Assembly (NCBI RefSeq): GCF_002803065.1 | Contig: NZ_NNBL01000006.1 | Span: forward strand, 1 to 64,000 | DNA: 64,000 bases | Source: Streptomyces sp. CB01635 | GTDB lineage: Bacteria; Actinomycetota; Actinomycetes; Streptomycetales; Streptomycetaceae | Direction of reading: 5' to 3' | Notes under the pieces: generated by a model | Seen by the model: only the letters and a program-made list of their open reading frames with translations | Database searches by the model: none | What the model was told of the DNA's origin: nothing | In this document: in pieces, positions 24,112 through 32,173 of the stretch | How the letters are laid out: every line of letters starts with the position of its first letter | How positions within the stretch are numbered: the first letter of the stretch is position 1 | Made by a program: the position numbers and the translations under genes

Positions 24112-25401
24112 ATGCCTCCTGCCAGTAGCGGGGCGGCCGCCACCCACGCGGTCGCCGCCCGTAAGCCGTCGTCCCCCGAAGCCCCCGACACCCGTCTGAA
24201 CCCGGGCGGACCCGGTTACCGCCGGATGAGCTTCGCCCTCTTCCTGGCCGGGGTCGCGACCTTCGCCCTCCTCTACTCCACGCAGGCCCTGCTCCCCCTC
24301 GTCTCCGCCGACTTCGGCGTCAGCGCGAGCGCCGCGAGCTGGACGGTCTCCGGCGCGACGGGCGCGCTCGCTCTGTGTGTACTGCCGCTGAGCGCCCTGT
24401 CGGAGCGGTTCGGACGGCGCACCGTGATGACGGCGTCCCTGTCGGTGGCGGTCGCGGTCGGCCTGCTCGTCCCCTTCGCCCCCTCGCTCGGCGCGCTGAT
24501 CGCGCTGCGGGCCCTCCAGGGCGCCGCGCTCGCCGGTCTGCCGGCTTCCGCGATGGCGTATCTCGCGGAGGAGGTGCGACCCAAGGCGCTGGTCGCCGCG
24601 ATCGGTCTGTTCGTGGCGGGCAACTCCATCGGCGGGATGAGCGGCCGGGTCATCACCGGGTGGGTCGCGCAGGAGTGGGGCTGGCGCGCGGCGGTCGCCA
24701 CGATCGGCGTGATCGCCGTGGCGTGCGCGGTCGCGTTCCGGCTGCTGCTGCCGCAGCCCCGGCACTTCACCCCGGGCTCGCTGCGGCCGCGGGTCCTGGC
24801 CCGCACCGTGCGCGGCCACCTCGCGAACCCGCTCCTGTGCCGTCTGTACGTGATCGGCGCCCTGTTCATGACGGTCTTCGGCGCCGTCTACACGGTGATC
24901 GGCTACCGGCTCACGGCCGCGCCGTTCTCGCTCCCGCAGGGCATCATCGGCTCGATCTTCCTGGTGTACCTGGTGGGTACGGTCTCCTCGGCCGCGGCCG
25001 GCAAGCTCGTCGCGCGGCTCGGGCGGCGCGGGGCGCTGTACCTGGCGGTGGGCACGACGGCGTCCGGGCTGCTGCTCTCGCTCGGCGACGCGATCGCCAT
25101 GGTGCTGCTCGGCCTCGTCCTGATCACGGCCGGTTTCTTCGCGGGGCACGCGGTGGCCTCGTCCTCGGTCAGCCACACGGCGACGCACGGGCGGGCGCAG
25201 GCGTCCGCGCTGTACCAGTCCGTGTACTACATCGGCTCCAGCGTGGGCGGCACGCTCGGCGCGGTGGCCTTCCACGCGGGTGGCTGGGCCGGGACCGTGG
25301 CCCTCGGGCTGGTGGCGGTGCTCGGCGTCGTGTCGGTGACCCTGTGGGGCTCGCACGCGGCGCGGGTGCAGCAGCGGCAGACGCTCGTGGCGGCGCACTG
25401 A
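24112..25401 (+). CDS. MFS transporter (12-helix, YnfM/arabinose-efflux type)
   Basis: 429 residues. A polar N-terminal tail of about 38 residues precedes 12 hydrophobic helices. LSALSERFGRRTVMTASL is motif A, and ALRALQGAALAGLPASAMAYLAEEV is the motif B region. The likely function is export of a small molecule; the substrate is unknown. Control is presumably by the divergent LysR protein. A strong terminator follows. Confidence 0.87.
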   Translation: MPPASSGAAATHAVAARKPSSPEAPDTRLNPGGPGYRRMSFALFLAGVATFALLYSTQALLPLVSADFGVSASAASWTVSGATGALALCVLPLSALSERFGRRTVMTASLSVAVAVGLLVPFAPSLGALIALRALQGAALAGLPASAMAYLAEEVRPKALVAAIGLFVAGNSIGGMSGRVITGWVAQEWGWRAAVATIGVIAVACAVAFRLLLPQPRHFTPGSLRPRVLARTVRGHLANPLLCRLYVIGALFMTVFGAVYTVIGYRLTAAPFSLPQGIIGSIFLVYLVGTVSSAAAGKLVARLGRRGALYLAVGTTASGLLLSLGDAIAMVLLGLVLITAGFFAGHAVASSSVSHTATHGRAQASALYQSVYYIGSSVGGTLGAVAFHAGGWAGTVALGLVAVLGVVSVTLWGSHAARVQQRQTLVAAH

Positions 25402-25422
25402 CCGCGTTCGGATCATGCTGAG

Positions 25423-25465
25423 AACGGCCCCCGGACAGGCGTATTTCGCCGGTCCGGGGGCCGTT
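25423..25465 (+). terminator. Terminator of the MFS gene
   Basis: 14-bp perfect stem (25423-25436 with 25452-25465) with a 15-base loop. Confidence 0.75.
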
Positions 25466-25550
25466 GTCAGTGCCCTGCGGTAGCTTCCAAAGTGCTGGGA
25501 CTTGCATGGACTTTCGGGACTTGCCAGAAGCCGCAGGGCGGGGTGTGGAC

Positions 25551-26543
25551 ATGAGTGACATCGCAGGGACGACCACCGAGGTGGACGTCCGTCTCGAGAA
25601 GTACCGGGTCGAGCTGACCGGGTACTGCTACCGGATGCTGGGCTCGGCCTTCGAGGCCGAGGACGCGGTGCAGGACACGATGGTCCGCGCCTGGCGCAGC
25701 TTCGACAAATTCGAGGGCCGCTCCAGCCTGCGGTCCTGGCTGTACCGCATCGCGACGAACGTCTGCCTGGACATGCTGAACGCGGGCAACAAGCGGGCCC
25801 GGCCGATGGACCTGACGGCGGCGGCGCCGCTCGCGCAGGCGGCTCTCACACCCCGGCCGGACAATGTGTGGCTGGAGCCGATGCCGGACGCGCGCGTGCT
25901 GCCGACCGTGCACGACCCGGCGGAGGCGGCGGTGGCGCGGGAGTCGGTGCGGCTCGCGTTCGTGGCGGCGCTCCAGCAGCTCCCGGCCAAGCAGCGGGCC
26001 GTGCTCATCCTGCGGGAGGTCCTGGCCTGGAAGGCGCAGGAGGTCGCCGAGCTCCTCGACACCTCGGTGGCGTCGGTGAACAGCGCGCTCCAGCGGGCCC
26101 GCGCCACGCTCGCCGAGGTCCCGGCCGAGAAGACGAGCGCGGACGACGAGCTGGACGAGGAGCACCAGGCGCTCCTCGAGCGCTATGTCGCCGCGTTCGA
26201 GGGATACGACATGAAGGCGCTCACGGCGCTGCTCGCCGAGGACGCCATCATGACGATGCCGCCGTTCGACCTGTGGCTGCGCGGCACGCCGGACATCACG
26301 GGCTTCATGACGACGATCGGCGCCTCATGTGCCGACAGCCGGCTGGTGCCCGTCGAGGCCAACGGCTCGCCCGCGTTCGCCCACTACAAGCCCGACCCGG
26401 ACAAGGGCGGGTTCTCGCCGTGGGCCGTCCAGGTCCTTGAGGTGTCAGAGGGCCGGATCACCGGACTCCACTGCTTCCTGGACACAGCGCGCTATTTCCC
26501 GCTGTTCGGCATGCCGCTCCATCTCGACGACGAGACCGCCTAG
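25551..26543 (+). CDS. SigG-like ECF sigma factor with C-terminal SnoaL-like domain
   Basis: 330 residues from the ATG at 25551 (MSDIAGTTTE). Sigma region 2 has AFEAEDAVQDTMVRAWRSFDKFEGRSSLRSWLYRIATN, read across about residues 30-70. Region 4 (about 155-205) has AWKAQEVAELLDTSVASVNSALQRAR. The last 110 or so residues form a SnoaL/NTF2-like domain (LLERYVAAFEGYDMKALTALL). Sigma factors of this class (TIGR02960, like mycobacterial SigG) have no linked membrane anti-sigma factor; the NTF2-like tail is thought to regulate activity. Its 3' end overlaps a STAS-domain gene on the other strand by 99 bases. Confidence 0.87.
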   Translation: MSDIAGTTTEVDVRLEKYRVELTGYCYRMLGSAFEAEDAVQDTMVRAWRSFDKFEGRSSLRSWLYRIATNVCLDMLNAGNKRARPMDLTAAAPLAQAALTPRPDNVWLEPMPDARVLPTVHDPAEAAVARESVRLAFVAALQQLPAKQRAVLILREVLAWKAQEVAELLDTSVASVNSALQRARATLAEVPAEKTSADDELDEEHQALLERYVAAFEGYDMKALTALLAEDAIMTMPPFDLWLRGTPDITGFMTTIGASCADSRLVPVEANGSPAFAHYKPDPDKGGFSPWAVQVLEVSEGRITGLHCFLDTARYFPLFGMPLHLDDETA

Positions 26544-26882
26544 TCCGGGCAGGCCGACCAGCTGAAGCAGGGCCCACAGAGCCGGGGACGGATCGCGCAG
26601 CCGCAGTCCTGACCCGGCCCTGCGGGCAGCGAGCTGCATCCGGGCGAGCGCGTCCACGCTGGCGAGATCGGCCGTGGTGACGGCCGCGAGGTCGCAGACG
26701 ATGTCGCGTGCGGGGGCGCGGGCGCACGCCGTGCGCACCTGGTCGCACAGGTGCGGCACGTCGCCGCGGCGCAGGGGGCCGGCGGGAGCCAGGTCGGGAG
26801 GTCGGAAAGCTGCCACGCCAGGGAGACCGGCTCGGCGGCGGGAACTCATCGGCGGCCCGGCCGCGCGCCGAGTGCCGTGCAT
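26445..26882 (-). CDS. STAS-domain protein (anti-sigma factor antagonist-like)
   Basis: 145 residues from the ATG at 26882; a GTG directly before it and an ATG at 26849 are alternatives. Residues about 30-115 form a STAS fold: LAPAGPLRRGDVPHLCDQV, IVCDLAAVTTADLASVDALARMQLAARRAG, LRLRDPSPALWALLQLVGL. The position usually holding a phosphorylatable serine is in TTADLASVDAL. The coding 3' end lies antisense to the last 99 bases of the sigma gene. STAS proteins bind anti-sigma factors; a link to the neighbouring sigma factor is suggestive only. Confidence 0.72.
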   Translation of the reverse strand: MHGTRRAAGPPMSSRRRAGLPGVAAFRPPDLAPAGPLRRGDVPHLCDQVRTACARAPARDIVCDLAAVTTADLASVDALARMQLAARRAGSGLRLRDPSPALWALLQLVGLPGLGGLVVEMERHAEQREIARCVQEAVESGDPAL

Positions 26883-27003
26883 CACGTTGCCCTGGTGTCG
26901 CGCGCATCACGTTGACCCCGTGTCGGATGGCCTCCGAGGGTAAGAGGATGCCCCTTGATCGCGTACCTGCCCAGCCGTCCGCACGACGCCGGCAGGGGGC
27001 ATC

Positions 27004-27927
27004 GTGGCAGGGGTGCTGAACGGGTTCGCCGTCATCGCAGTGGTCATCGCCGTCGGCTTCCTGATCGGCAAGCGCGGCTATCTCGGGGACAACGGCCGCG
27101 AGGTCCTCACCAAGCTCGCCTTCCATGTCGCCACGCCCGCGCTGCTGTTCACCACGCTCGCGAAGGCCGACCTCTCGGTGATCCTGTCGCCGCGGCTGCT
27201 GGTGACGGCGCTGAGCACGGCGGCCGCCGCCGGGGTGTTCATCGCGGTGGGCGTCGCGCGCCGGTGGGGCGTGGGGCGGACGACGATCGGCGCCCTGTGC
27301 TCCAGCTACGTCAATTCGGGCAACCTCGGCATCCCCATCGCCGTATACGTCCTTGGCGACGCCTCGCTGGTCGCGCCCGTGCTGCTCTTCCAGCAGATCG
27401 TGGTGACGCCGATAGCGATGACGGTCCTCGATCTCTCGGAGGCCGGGGAGACGCGGTCCCTGTGGCAGCGGATCGTCACACCGCTGCGCAACCCGATCGC
27501 GGTCGGCGCGCTCGCGGGCGTGATCGTGGCGGCGACGGGGTGGACGGTGCCGGGTCCCGTCTTCAACCCCGTCGATCTGATCGGCAAGATGTCCGTGCCG
27601 GTGGTGCTGCTCGCGTACGGGATCTCGCTGTGCGGGAGCTCGCTGCCGGCCCGGCGAGGTTCCGACCGGGTGCCGGTGCTGCTGTCGGTGGCCCTGAAAT
27701 CAGTGGCCCAGCCCGCGGTGGCGTGGGTGCTCGCGGCGGGCGTCTTCGGCCTGCGGGGCGCGTCACTCCTGGACGTGGTGGTGACGTCGGCGCTCCCGGC
27801 GGCGCAGAACCTCTTCACGTACGCCTCGCGCTACAACGTCGCGGAGAGACTGGCGAGGGAGTCGATCCTGCTGTCGACGCTGGCGTCGGTGCCTGCGCTG
27901 GTGGTGGTCGCGGCGTTGCTGGGGTGA
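27004..27927 (+). CDS. AEC-family transporter (auxin efflux carrier fold)
   Basis: 307 residues, GTG start behind GCAGGGGG. Ten hydrophobic helices in two five-helix halves. The FHVATPALLFTTLAKAD motif of the first half and CSSYVNSGNLGIPIAVYVLGD, the AEC asparagine motif, are visible. TSALPAAQNLFTYASRY is the corresponding second-half crossover. Relatives export organic acids such as malate or malonate. Monocistronic with its own terminator. Confidence 0.88.
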   Translation: MAGVLNGFAVIAVVIAVGFLIGKRGYLGDNGREVLTKLAFHVATPALLFTTLAKADLSVILSPRLLVTALSTAAAAGVFIAVGVARRWGVGRTTIGALCSSYVNSGNLGIPIAVYVLGDASLVAPVLLFQQIVVTPIAMTVLDLSEAGETRSLWQRIVTPLRNPIAVGALAGVIVAATGWTVPGPVFNPVDLIGKMSVPVVLLAYGISLCGSSLPARRGSDRVPVLLSVALKSVAQPAVAWVLAAGVFGLRGASLLDVVVTSALPAAQNLFTYASRYNVAERLARESILLSTLASVPALVVVAALLG

Positions 27928-27929
27928 CC

Positions 27930-27963
27930 GAACGGGACCGGCAGAGGTCTGCCGATCCCGTTC
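27930..27963. terminator. Bidirectional terminator between AEC transporter and deoA
   Basis: 16-base arms (27930-27945, 27948-27963) pair with one mismatch. It sits between convergent stops. Confidence 0.75.
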
Positions 27964-27984
27964 ACCTGTACGGGGAAACCCAGG

Positions 27985-29262
27985 TCAGCCGATGCGTTCC
28001 CGCACGACCGGCGTGGGCTCGAATGCCGTGCCCAGGGCCGAGATGTCGTAGGAACCCTCGACGGACTCAAGGGCGTACTCGAAGCGCTCCGGGGTGTCCG
28101 TGTGCAGGGTCAGGAGGGGCTGGCCCGCGGTGACGGGGTCGCCCGGCTTGGCGTGGAGTTCGATGCCGGCGGCGGCCTGGACCGGGTCCTCCTTGCGGGC
28201 GCGGCCCGCGCCGAGGCGCCAAGCGGCAACGCCGATGCCGTACGCGTCGAGGCGGGTCATGACGCCGGACTTCCCGGCCACCACCACGTGCTGCTCACGG
28301 GATGTGGGCAGCGCCGCGTCGGGGTCGCCGCCCTGCGCGGCGATCATGCGGCGCCAGACGTCCATCGCGGAGCCGTCGGCGAGGGCCTTCGCCGGGTCGG
28401 CATCCTTGATGCCCGCCGCGTCGAGCATCTCGCGGGCCAGGGCGAGGGTGAGCTCGACGACGTCGGAGGGGCCGCCGCCCGCCAGTACCTCTACGGACTC
28501 CCGGACTTCGAGCGCGTTGCCGGCGGTGAGGCCCAGCGGCGTCGACATGTCGGTGAGCAGGGCGACCGTGCGCACGCCGCTGTCGGTGCCCAACTCGACC
28601 ATGGTGGAGGCGAGTTCGCGCGCGTCCTCGATCGTCTTCATGAACGCGCCGGTGCCGACCTTGACGTCGAGGACGAGCGAGCCCGTGCCCTCGGCGATCT
28701 TCTTCGACATGATCGAGGAGGCGATGAGCGGGATCGCCTCGACGGTGCCGGTCACGTCGCGCAGCGCGTAGAGCTTCTTGTCTGCGGGGGCGAGTCCGTC
28801 GCCGGCCGCGCAGATCACGGAGCCGACGGTGTCGAGGACGTTCAGCATTTCGTCGTTGGAGAGCAGGGCGCGCCAGCCGGGGATGGACTCCAGCTTGTCG
28901 AGGGTGCCGCCGGTGTGGCCGAGGCCGCGGCCGGAGAGCTGCGGGACGGCGGCGCCGCACGCGGCGACCAGCGGGGCGAGCGGCAGCGTGATCTTGTCGC
29001 CGACGCCGCCGGTGGAGTGCTTGTCGGCGGTCGGGCGGGACAGGGACGAGAAGTCCATGCGCTCGCCGGAGGCGATCATCGCGGCGGTCCAGCGGGCGAT
29101 CTCCGTACGGTTCATGCCGTTGAGGAGGATCGCCATGGCGAGCGCCGACATCTGCTCGTCCGCGACGACGCCGCGCGTGTACGCGTCGATGACCCAGTCG
29201 ATCTGCTCGTCGCTGAGTTCGCCCCGGTCCCGCTTGGTCCGGATGACGGAGATGACGTCCAT
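27985..29262 (-). CDS. deoA: Thymidine phosphorylase
   Basis: 425 residues from the ATG at 29262 (MDVISVIRTKRDRGELSDEQ), preceded by GGAAGGAC. It phosphorolyses thymidine/deoxyuridine to base and deoxyribose-1-phosphate. Family signature SGRGLGHTGGTLDKLESIPG, the phosphate-binding KHSTGGVGDKITL, and VLDVKVGTGAFMKT are all present. The C-terminal PYNP domain ends with LHAKPGDPVTAGQPLLTLHTD. The frame remains open to 29307 but that would translate through the operator, so the internal ATG is chosen. Confidence 0.95.
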   Translation of the reverse strand: MDVISVIRTKRDRGELSDEQIDWVIDAYTRGVVADEQMSALAMAILLNGMNRTEIARWTAAMIASGERMDFSSLSRPTADKHSTGGVGDKITLPLAPLVAACGAAVPQLSGRGLGHTGGTLDKLESIPGWRALLSNDEMLNVLDTVGSVICAAGDGLAPADKKLYALRDVTGTVEAIPLIASSIMSKKIAEGTGSLVLDVKVGTGAFMKTIEDARELASTMVELGTDSGVRTVALLTDMSTPLGLTAGNALEVRESVEVLAGGGPSDVVELTLALAREMLDAAGIKDADPAKALADGSAMDVWRRMIAAQGGDPDAALPTSREQHVVVAGKSGVMTRLDAYGIGVAAWRLGAGRARKEDPVQAAAGIELHAKPGDPVTAGQPLLTLHTDTPERFEYALESVEGSYDISALGTAFEPTPVVRERIG

Positions 29263-29297
29263 GGCGTTGTCCTTCCGCAGGTGGCAGCAGGCCGACT

Positions 29298-29309
29298 CTA
29301 CGCGCATAG
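29298..29309. promoter_or_regulatory. Nucleoside-regulon palindrome upstream of deoA
   Basis: CTACGCGCATAG, one mismatch from the consensus, 35 bases before the deoA ATG and after the upstream operon's terminator. Confidence 0.7.
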
Positions 29310-29326
29310 AGCGACCCGTTGAAAGT

Positions 29327-29350
29327 GGCCCCGCCCAACCGGGCGGGGCC
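29327..29350 (-). terminator. Terminator of the nucleoside ABC-cdd operon
   Basis: Perfect 10-bp GC stem (29327-29336 with 29341-29350), tetraloop, 5 bases beyond the cdd stop. Confidence 0.8.
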
Positions 29351-29355
29351 GTAGG

Positions 29356-29745
29356 TCAGTTGAGGTGCTGGGGTCCGAACGCGTCGGGGAGCATCTCGCC
29401 GAGCGGGCGGATCCCCGACGTCGTCTCCAGGAGCAGCTCGGTGCCCCCGAACTCGTAGAGGAGCTGGCGGCAGCGGCCGCACGGCATCAGGATCTCGCCC
29501 TTGCCGTCCACGCACGTGAAGTGCGTCAGCCGGCCGCCGCCGGTGAGCTGGAGCTGCGAGACGAGCCCGCACTCGGCACACAGGCCGAGCCCGTACGACG
29601 CGTTCTCGACGTTGCAGCCCGACACGGTGCGGCCGTCGTCCACGCGGGCCGCGGCGCCGACCGGGAAGGCCGAGTACGGCACGTACGCGCGGGACATGGC
29701 CTCGCGGGCCGCCTCCCTGAGTGCTTCCCAGTCGGCTTCCGTCAC
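29356..29745 (-). CDS. cdd: Cytidine deaminase
   Basis: 129 residues. The GTG start overlaps the upstream permease TGA. It deaminates cytidine/deoxycytidine to uridine forms. Zinc site: Cys with catalytic Glu in CNVENASYGLGLCAEC and the PCGRCRQLL pair. The normal CAERTAI follows a different spelling here (CAECGLVSQL), as in actinobacterial forms. It is the last gene of the transporter operon, so imported cytidine is deaminated by a co-expressed enzyme. Confidence 0.93.
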   Translation of the reverse strand: MTEADWEALREAAREAMSRAYVPYSAFPVGAAARVDDGRTVSGCNVENASYGLGLCAECGLVSQLQLTGGGRLTHFTCVDGKGEILMPCGRCRQLLYEFGGTELLLETTSGIRPLGEMLPDAFGPQHLN

Positions 29746-31031
29746 TTGCCCTGACCCTTCCGGTAGCGCATGCCGTCGGCCTTGGGCATCCGCAGCCGCT
29801 GCGCGGACAGGGAGAGCACCAGGAGGGTGACGACATACGGGGTGGCGCCGACGAAGTCGCCGGGCACCTCATCCGTCAGGAGGTACCAGACCAGGACAAC
29901 CACGGCAATCACCGCGCTGATCGTGGCCTGGATCATGGCCTTGCGGTACGCCTTCCAGCCCGCAAGCAGAGCCAGCAGCACGACCAGCAGGAGCAGCAGC
30001 GCGTGGACGGTCTCGCCGCCGTTGCGCAGCTGGAGCGCGTCGGAGAAGCCGAACAGGCCCGCGCCCATGGCGAGGCCGCCCGGCCGCCAGTTGCCGAAGA
30101 TCATGGCGGCGAGGCCGATGTAGCCGCGCCCGCCGGTCTGGCCCTCCAGGTAGCTGTGCGAGGTGACCAGCGCGAGGAACGCGCCGCCGAGACCCGCGAG
30201 TCCGCCGGAGATCGCGACGGCGGCGTACTTGTGCGCGTACACGTTGACGCCGAGAGACTCGGCCGCGACCGGGTTCTCGCCGCAGGAGCGCAGGCGCAGG
30301 CCGAACGAGGTGCGCCACAGCACCCACCAGCTGCCCACGAAGAGCAGCACGGCGAGGATCGTGATCACGGAGACGTTGGTGACCAGGCCGCCGAGGATGC
30401 CGGCGAGGTCGGAGACCAGGAACCAGTGGTGCTGCTCGATGGAGTGCAGTCCGCTGGACAGGCCCGGGATCGTGACGTCGCCGAGCGACTCGGCGGGCGG
30501 CGACTGCTTGGGGTTGCCGCCCTTGGCCGCGGGCTCGCCGTCGGCGAAGAACAGTTTGGCGAGGTACTGGGTGGCGCCCAGGGCGAGGAGGTTGACGGCG
30601 ACACCGGAGACGATGTGGTCGACGCCGAACGTGATGGTGGCGACGGCGTGGATCAGACCGCCCAGCACACCGAAGCCGATGCCACAGACGAGGCCGAGCC
30701 AGGGGCTGGTCTGCCAGCCGAGCCAGCCGGCGCCGAACGTGCCGAGGATCATCATGCCTTCGAGGCCGATGTTGACCACGCCGGCCCGCTCCGACCACAG
30801 GCCCGCGAGGGCCGCGAGGCCGATGGGCACGGCGAGTCCGAGGGCGGCGCTGATCTGGCCGCCGGAGGTGAGCTGGTCGGCACCCGTGATGACGCGGACG
30901 GCGGAGACCAGGAACAGCGCACCGACGACGATCATCAGGGTCTGGCCCGTGGAGAGCCGGCCCCGCGCCTTCTTGGCGCCGCTCACCGCGGGGGCCGCCG
31001 GCGGCGGGGTGTCGGTCGTCGTGGCGGTCAT
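29742..31031 (-). CDS. Nucleoside ABC transporter permease 2
   Basis: 429 residues from the ATG at 31031 (MTATTTDTPPP). About nine hydrophobic helices in a BPD_transp_2 (RbsC/LivM-like) domain. Characteristic segments are AALAGLWSERAGVVNIGLEGMMILG, GLRLRSCGENPVAAESLGVNVYAHK and GRGYIGLAAMIFGNWRPGG. It forms the membrane channel with the upstream permease. Four-base overlaps tie it to both neighbours (31028-31031 and 29742-29745). The frame continues upstream antisense to other genes and that part is not coding. Confidence 0.9.
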   Translation of the reverse strand: MTATTTDTPPPAAPAVSGAKKARGRLSTGQTLMIVVGALFLVSAVRVITGADQLTSGGQISAALGLAVPIGLAALAGLWSERAGVVNIGLEGMMILGTFGAGWLGWQTSPWLGLVCGIGFGVLGGLIHAVATITFGVDHIVSGVAVNLLALGATQYLAKLFFADGEPAAKGGNPKQSPPAESLGDVTIPGLSSGLHSIEQHHWFLVSDLAGILGGLVTNVSVITILAVLLFVGSWWVLWRTSFGLRLRSCGENPVAAESLGVNVYAHKYAAVAISGGLAGLGGAFLALVTSHSYLEGQTGGRGYIGLAAMIFGNWRPGGLAMGAGLFGFSDALQLRNGGETVHALLLLLVVLLALLAGWKAYRKAMIQATISAVIAVVVLVWYLLTDEVPGDFVGATPYVVTLLVLSLSAQRLRMPKADGMRYRKGQGK

Positions 31032-32173
31032 CCGGCCACCTCCTGCTTGTCGGTGCGGACGGCGGCGGCCTGCGCGGCGAGTTCGGCGCCGACCCTCTGC
31101 TGCTGGCGCTTGAGCCCGTAGCGGCGTACGACTTCGTAGGCGATGACGACGCACAGGACGATGACGCCCTGGATCACGCCGAGGATCTCCTTGTCGTAGC
31201 CCTGGAACTCCAGGTGGTTGGTGGTGCGCTCCAGGAAGCCCCACAGCAGGGCGCCGAGCGCGATGCCGACCGGGTGGTTGCGGCCGAGCAGCGCGATCGC
31301 GATGCCCGTGAAGCCGAGGCCCACCGGGAAGCTGTTGTCGTACTGGTGGCTGTCGTTGAGCAGCGTCGGCATGCCGACCAGACCGGCCACGGCACCCGAG
31401 ATGACCATGCTGGTGGCGACCATCTTCTTGACGCTGACGCCGCTCGCGGCGGCCGCCGACTCGGACTGGCCGACCGTGCGCAGGTCGAAGCCGAAGCGGG
31501 TGCGGCCGAGGACGAACCAGTACGCGACGCCGACGAGCACGGCGATCACGATGAAGCCCCAGACCTGGCCGGCCGGTCCCGCGTCGATCATGAAGAAGTT
31601 CGAGGACTCGGGCAGCGGCTTGGTGGACACCAGGGTGCCCGCCTCGTCGAGCTGGCCGAGCTGCTCGGGCTGGAGGAGGTACGCGATGATCGCGGTCGCG
31701 ATCGAGTTGAGCATGATCGTCGAGATGACCTCGCTGACACCGCGGGTCACCTTGAGGATGCCCGCGATGGCGGCCCACAGGGCACCGGTCGCCATGGCGG
31801 CGAGCAGGATCAGCGGGATGGAGAGCCAGCCGGGCAGCGTGAGCGCCCCGCCGAGCACGGCCGCGACGAACGCGGCGAGCCGGTACTGGCCGTCGACACC
31901 GATGTTGAACAGGTTCATGCGGAAGCCGATGGCCACCGCGACACCCGCGAGGTAGTACGTCGTCGCCTTGTTGAGGATGTAGACCTGGCTGTCGCTCGCG
32001 GAGCCGTAGGTCACCATGTCGCTGAACGCGGCGAAGGGGTCCTTGCCGGTCGCCGCGATGATCACGGCGGTGACGACGAGTGCGGCGATGATCGCCAGGA
32101 GCGGGGCGGCGACCGCGAGGATCAGCCGCTCCTTGTCGATCCGGGACTTGCCCCGGGATATCAGTGTCTTCAT
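31028..32173 (-). CDS. Nucleoside ABC transporter permease 1
   Basis: 381 residues from the ATG at 32173 (MKTLISRGKSRIDKERL). BPD_transp_2 family with RMNLFNIGVDGQYRLAAF, RGVSEVISTIMLNSIA, RFGFDLRTVGQSESAAAASGVSVKK and FTGIAIALLGRNHPVGI. It starts inside the stop of the ATPase gene (ATGA, 32170-32173). Partner of permease 2 in a heterodimeric channel for nucleosides. Confidence 0.9.
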   Translation of the reverse strand: MKTLISRGKSRIDKERLILAVAAPLLAIIAALVVTAVIIAATGKDPFAAFSDMVTYGSASDSQVYILNKATTYYLAGVAVAIGFRMNLFNIGVDGQYRLAAFVAAVLGGALTLPGWLSIPLILLAAMATGALWAAIAGILKVTRGVSEVISTIMLNSIATAIIAYLLQPEQLGQLDEAGTLVSTKPLPESSNFFMIDAGPAGQVWGFIVIAVLVGVAYWFVLGRTRFGFDLRTVGQSESAAAASGVSVKKMVATSMVISGAVAGLVGMPTLLNDSHQYDNSFPVGLGFTGIAIALLGRNHPVGIALGALLWGFLERTTNHLEFQGYDKEILGVIQGVIVLCVVIAYEVVRRYGLKRQQQRVGAELAAQAAAVRTDKQEVAG

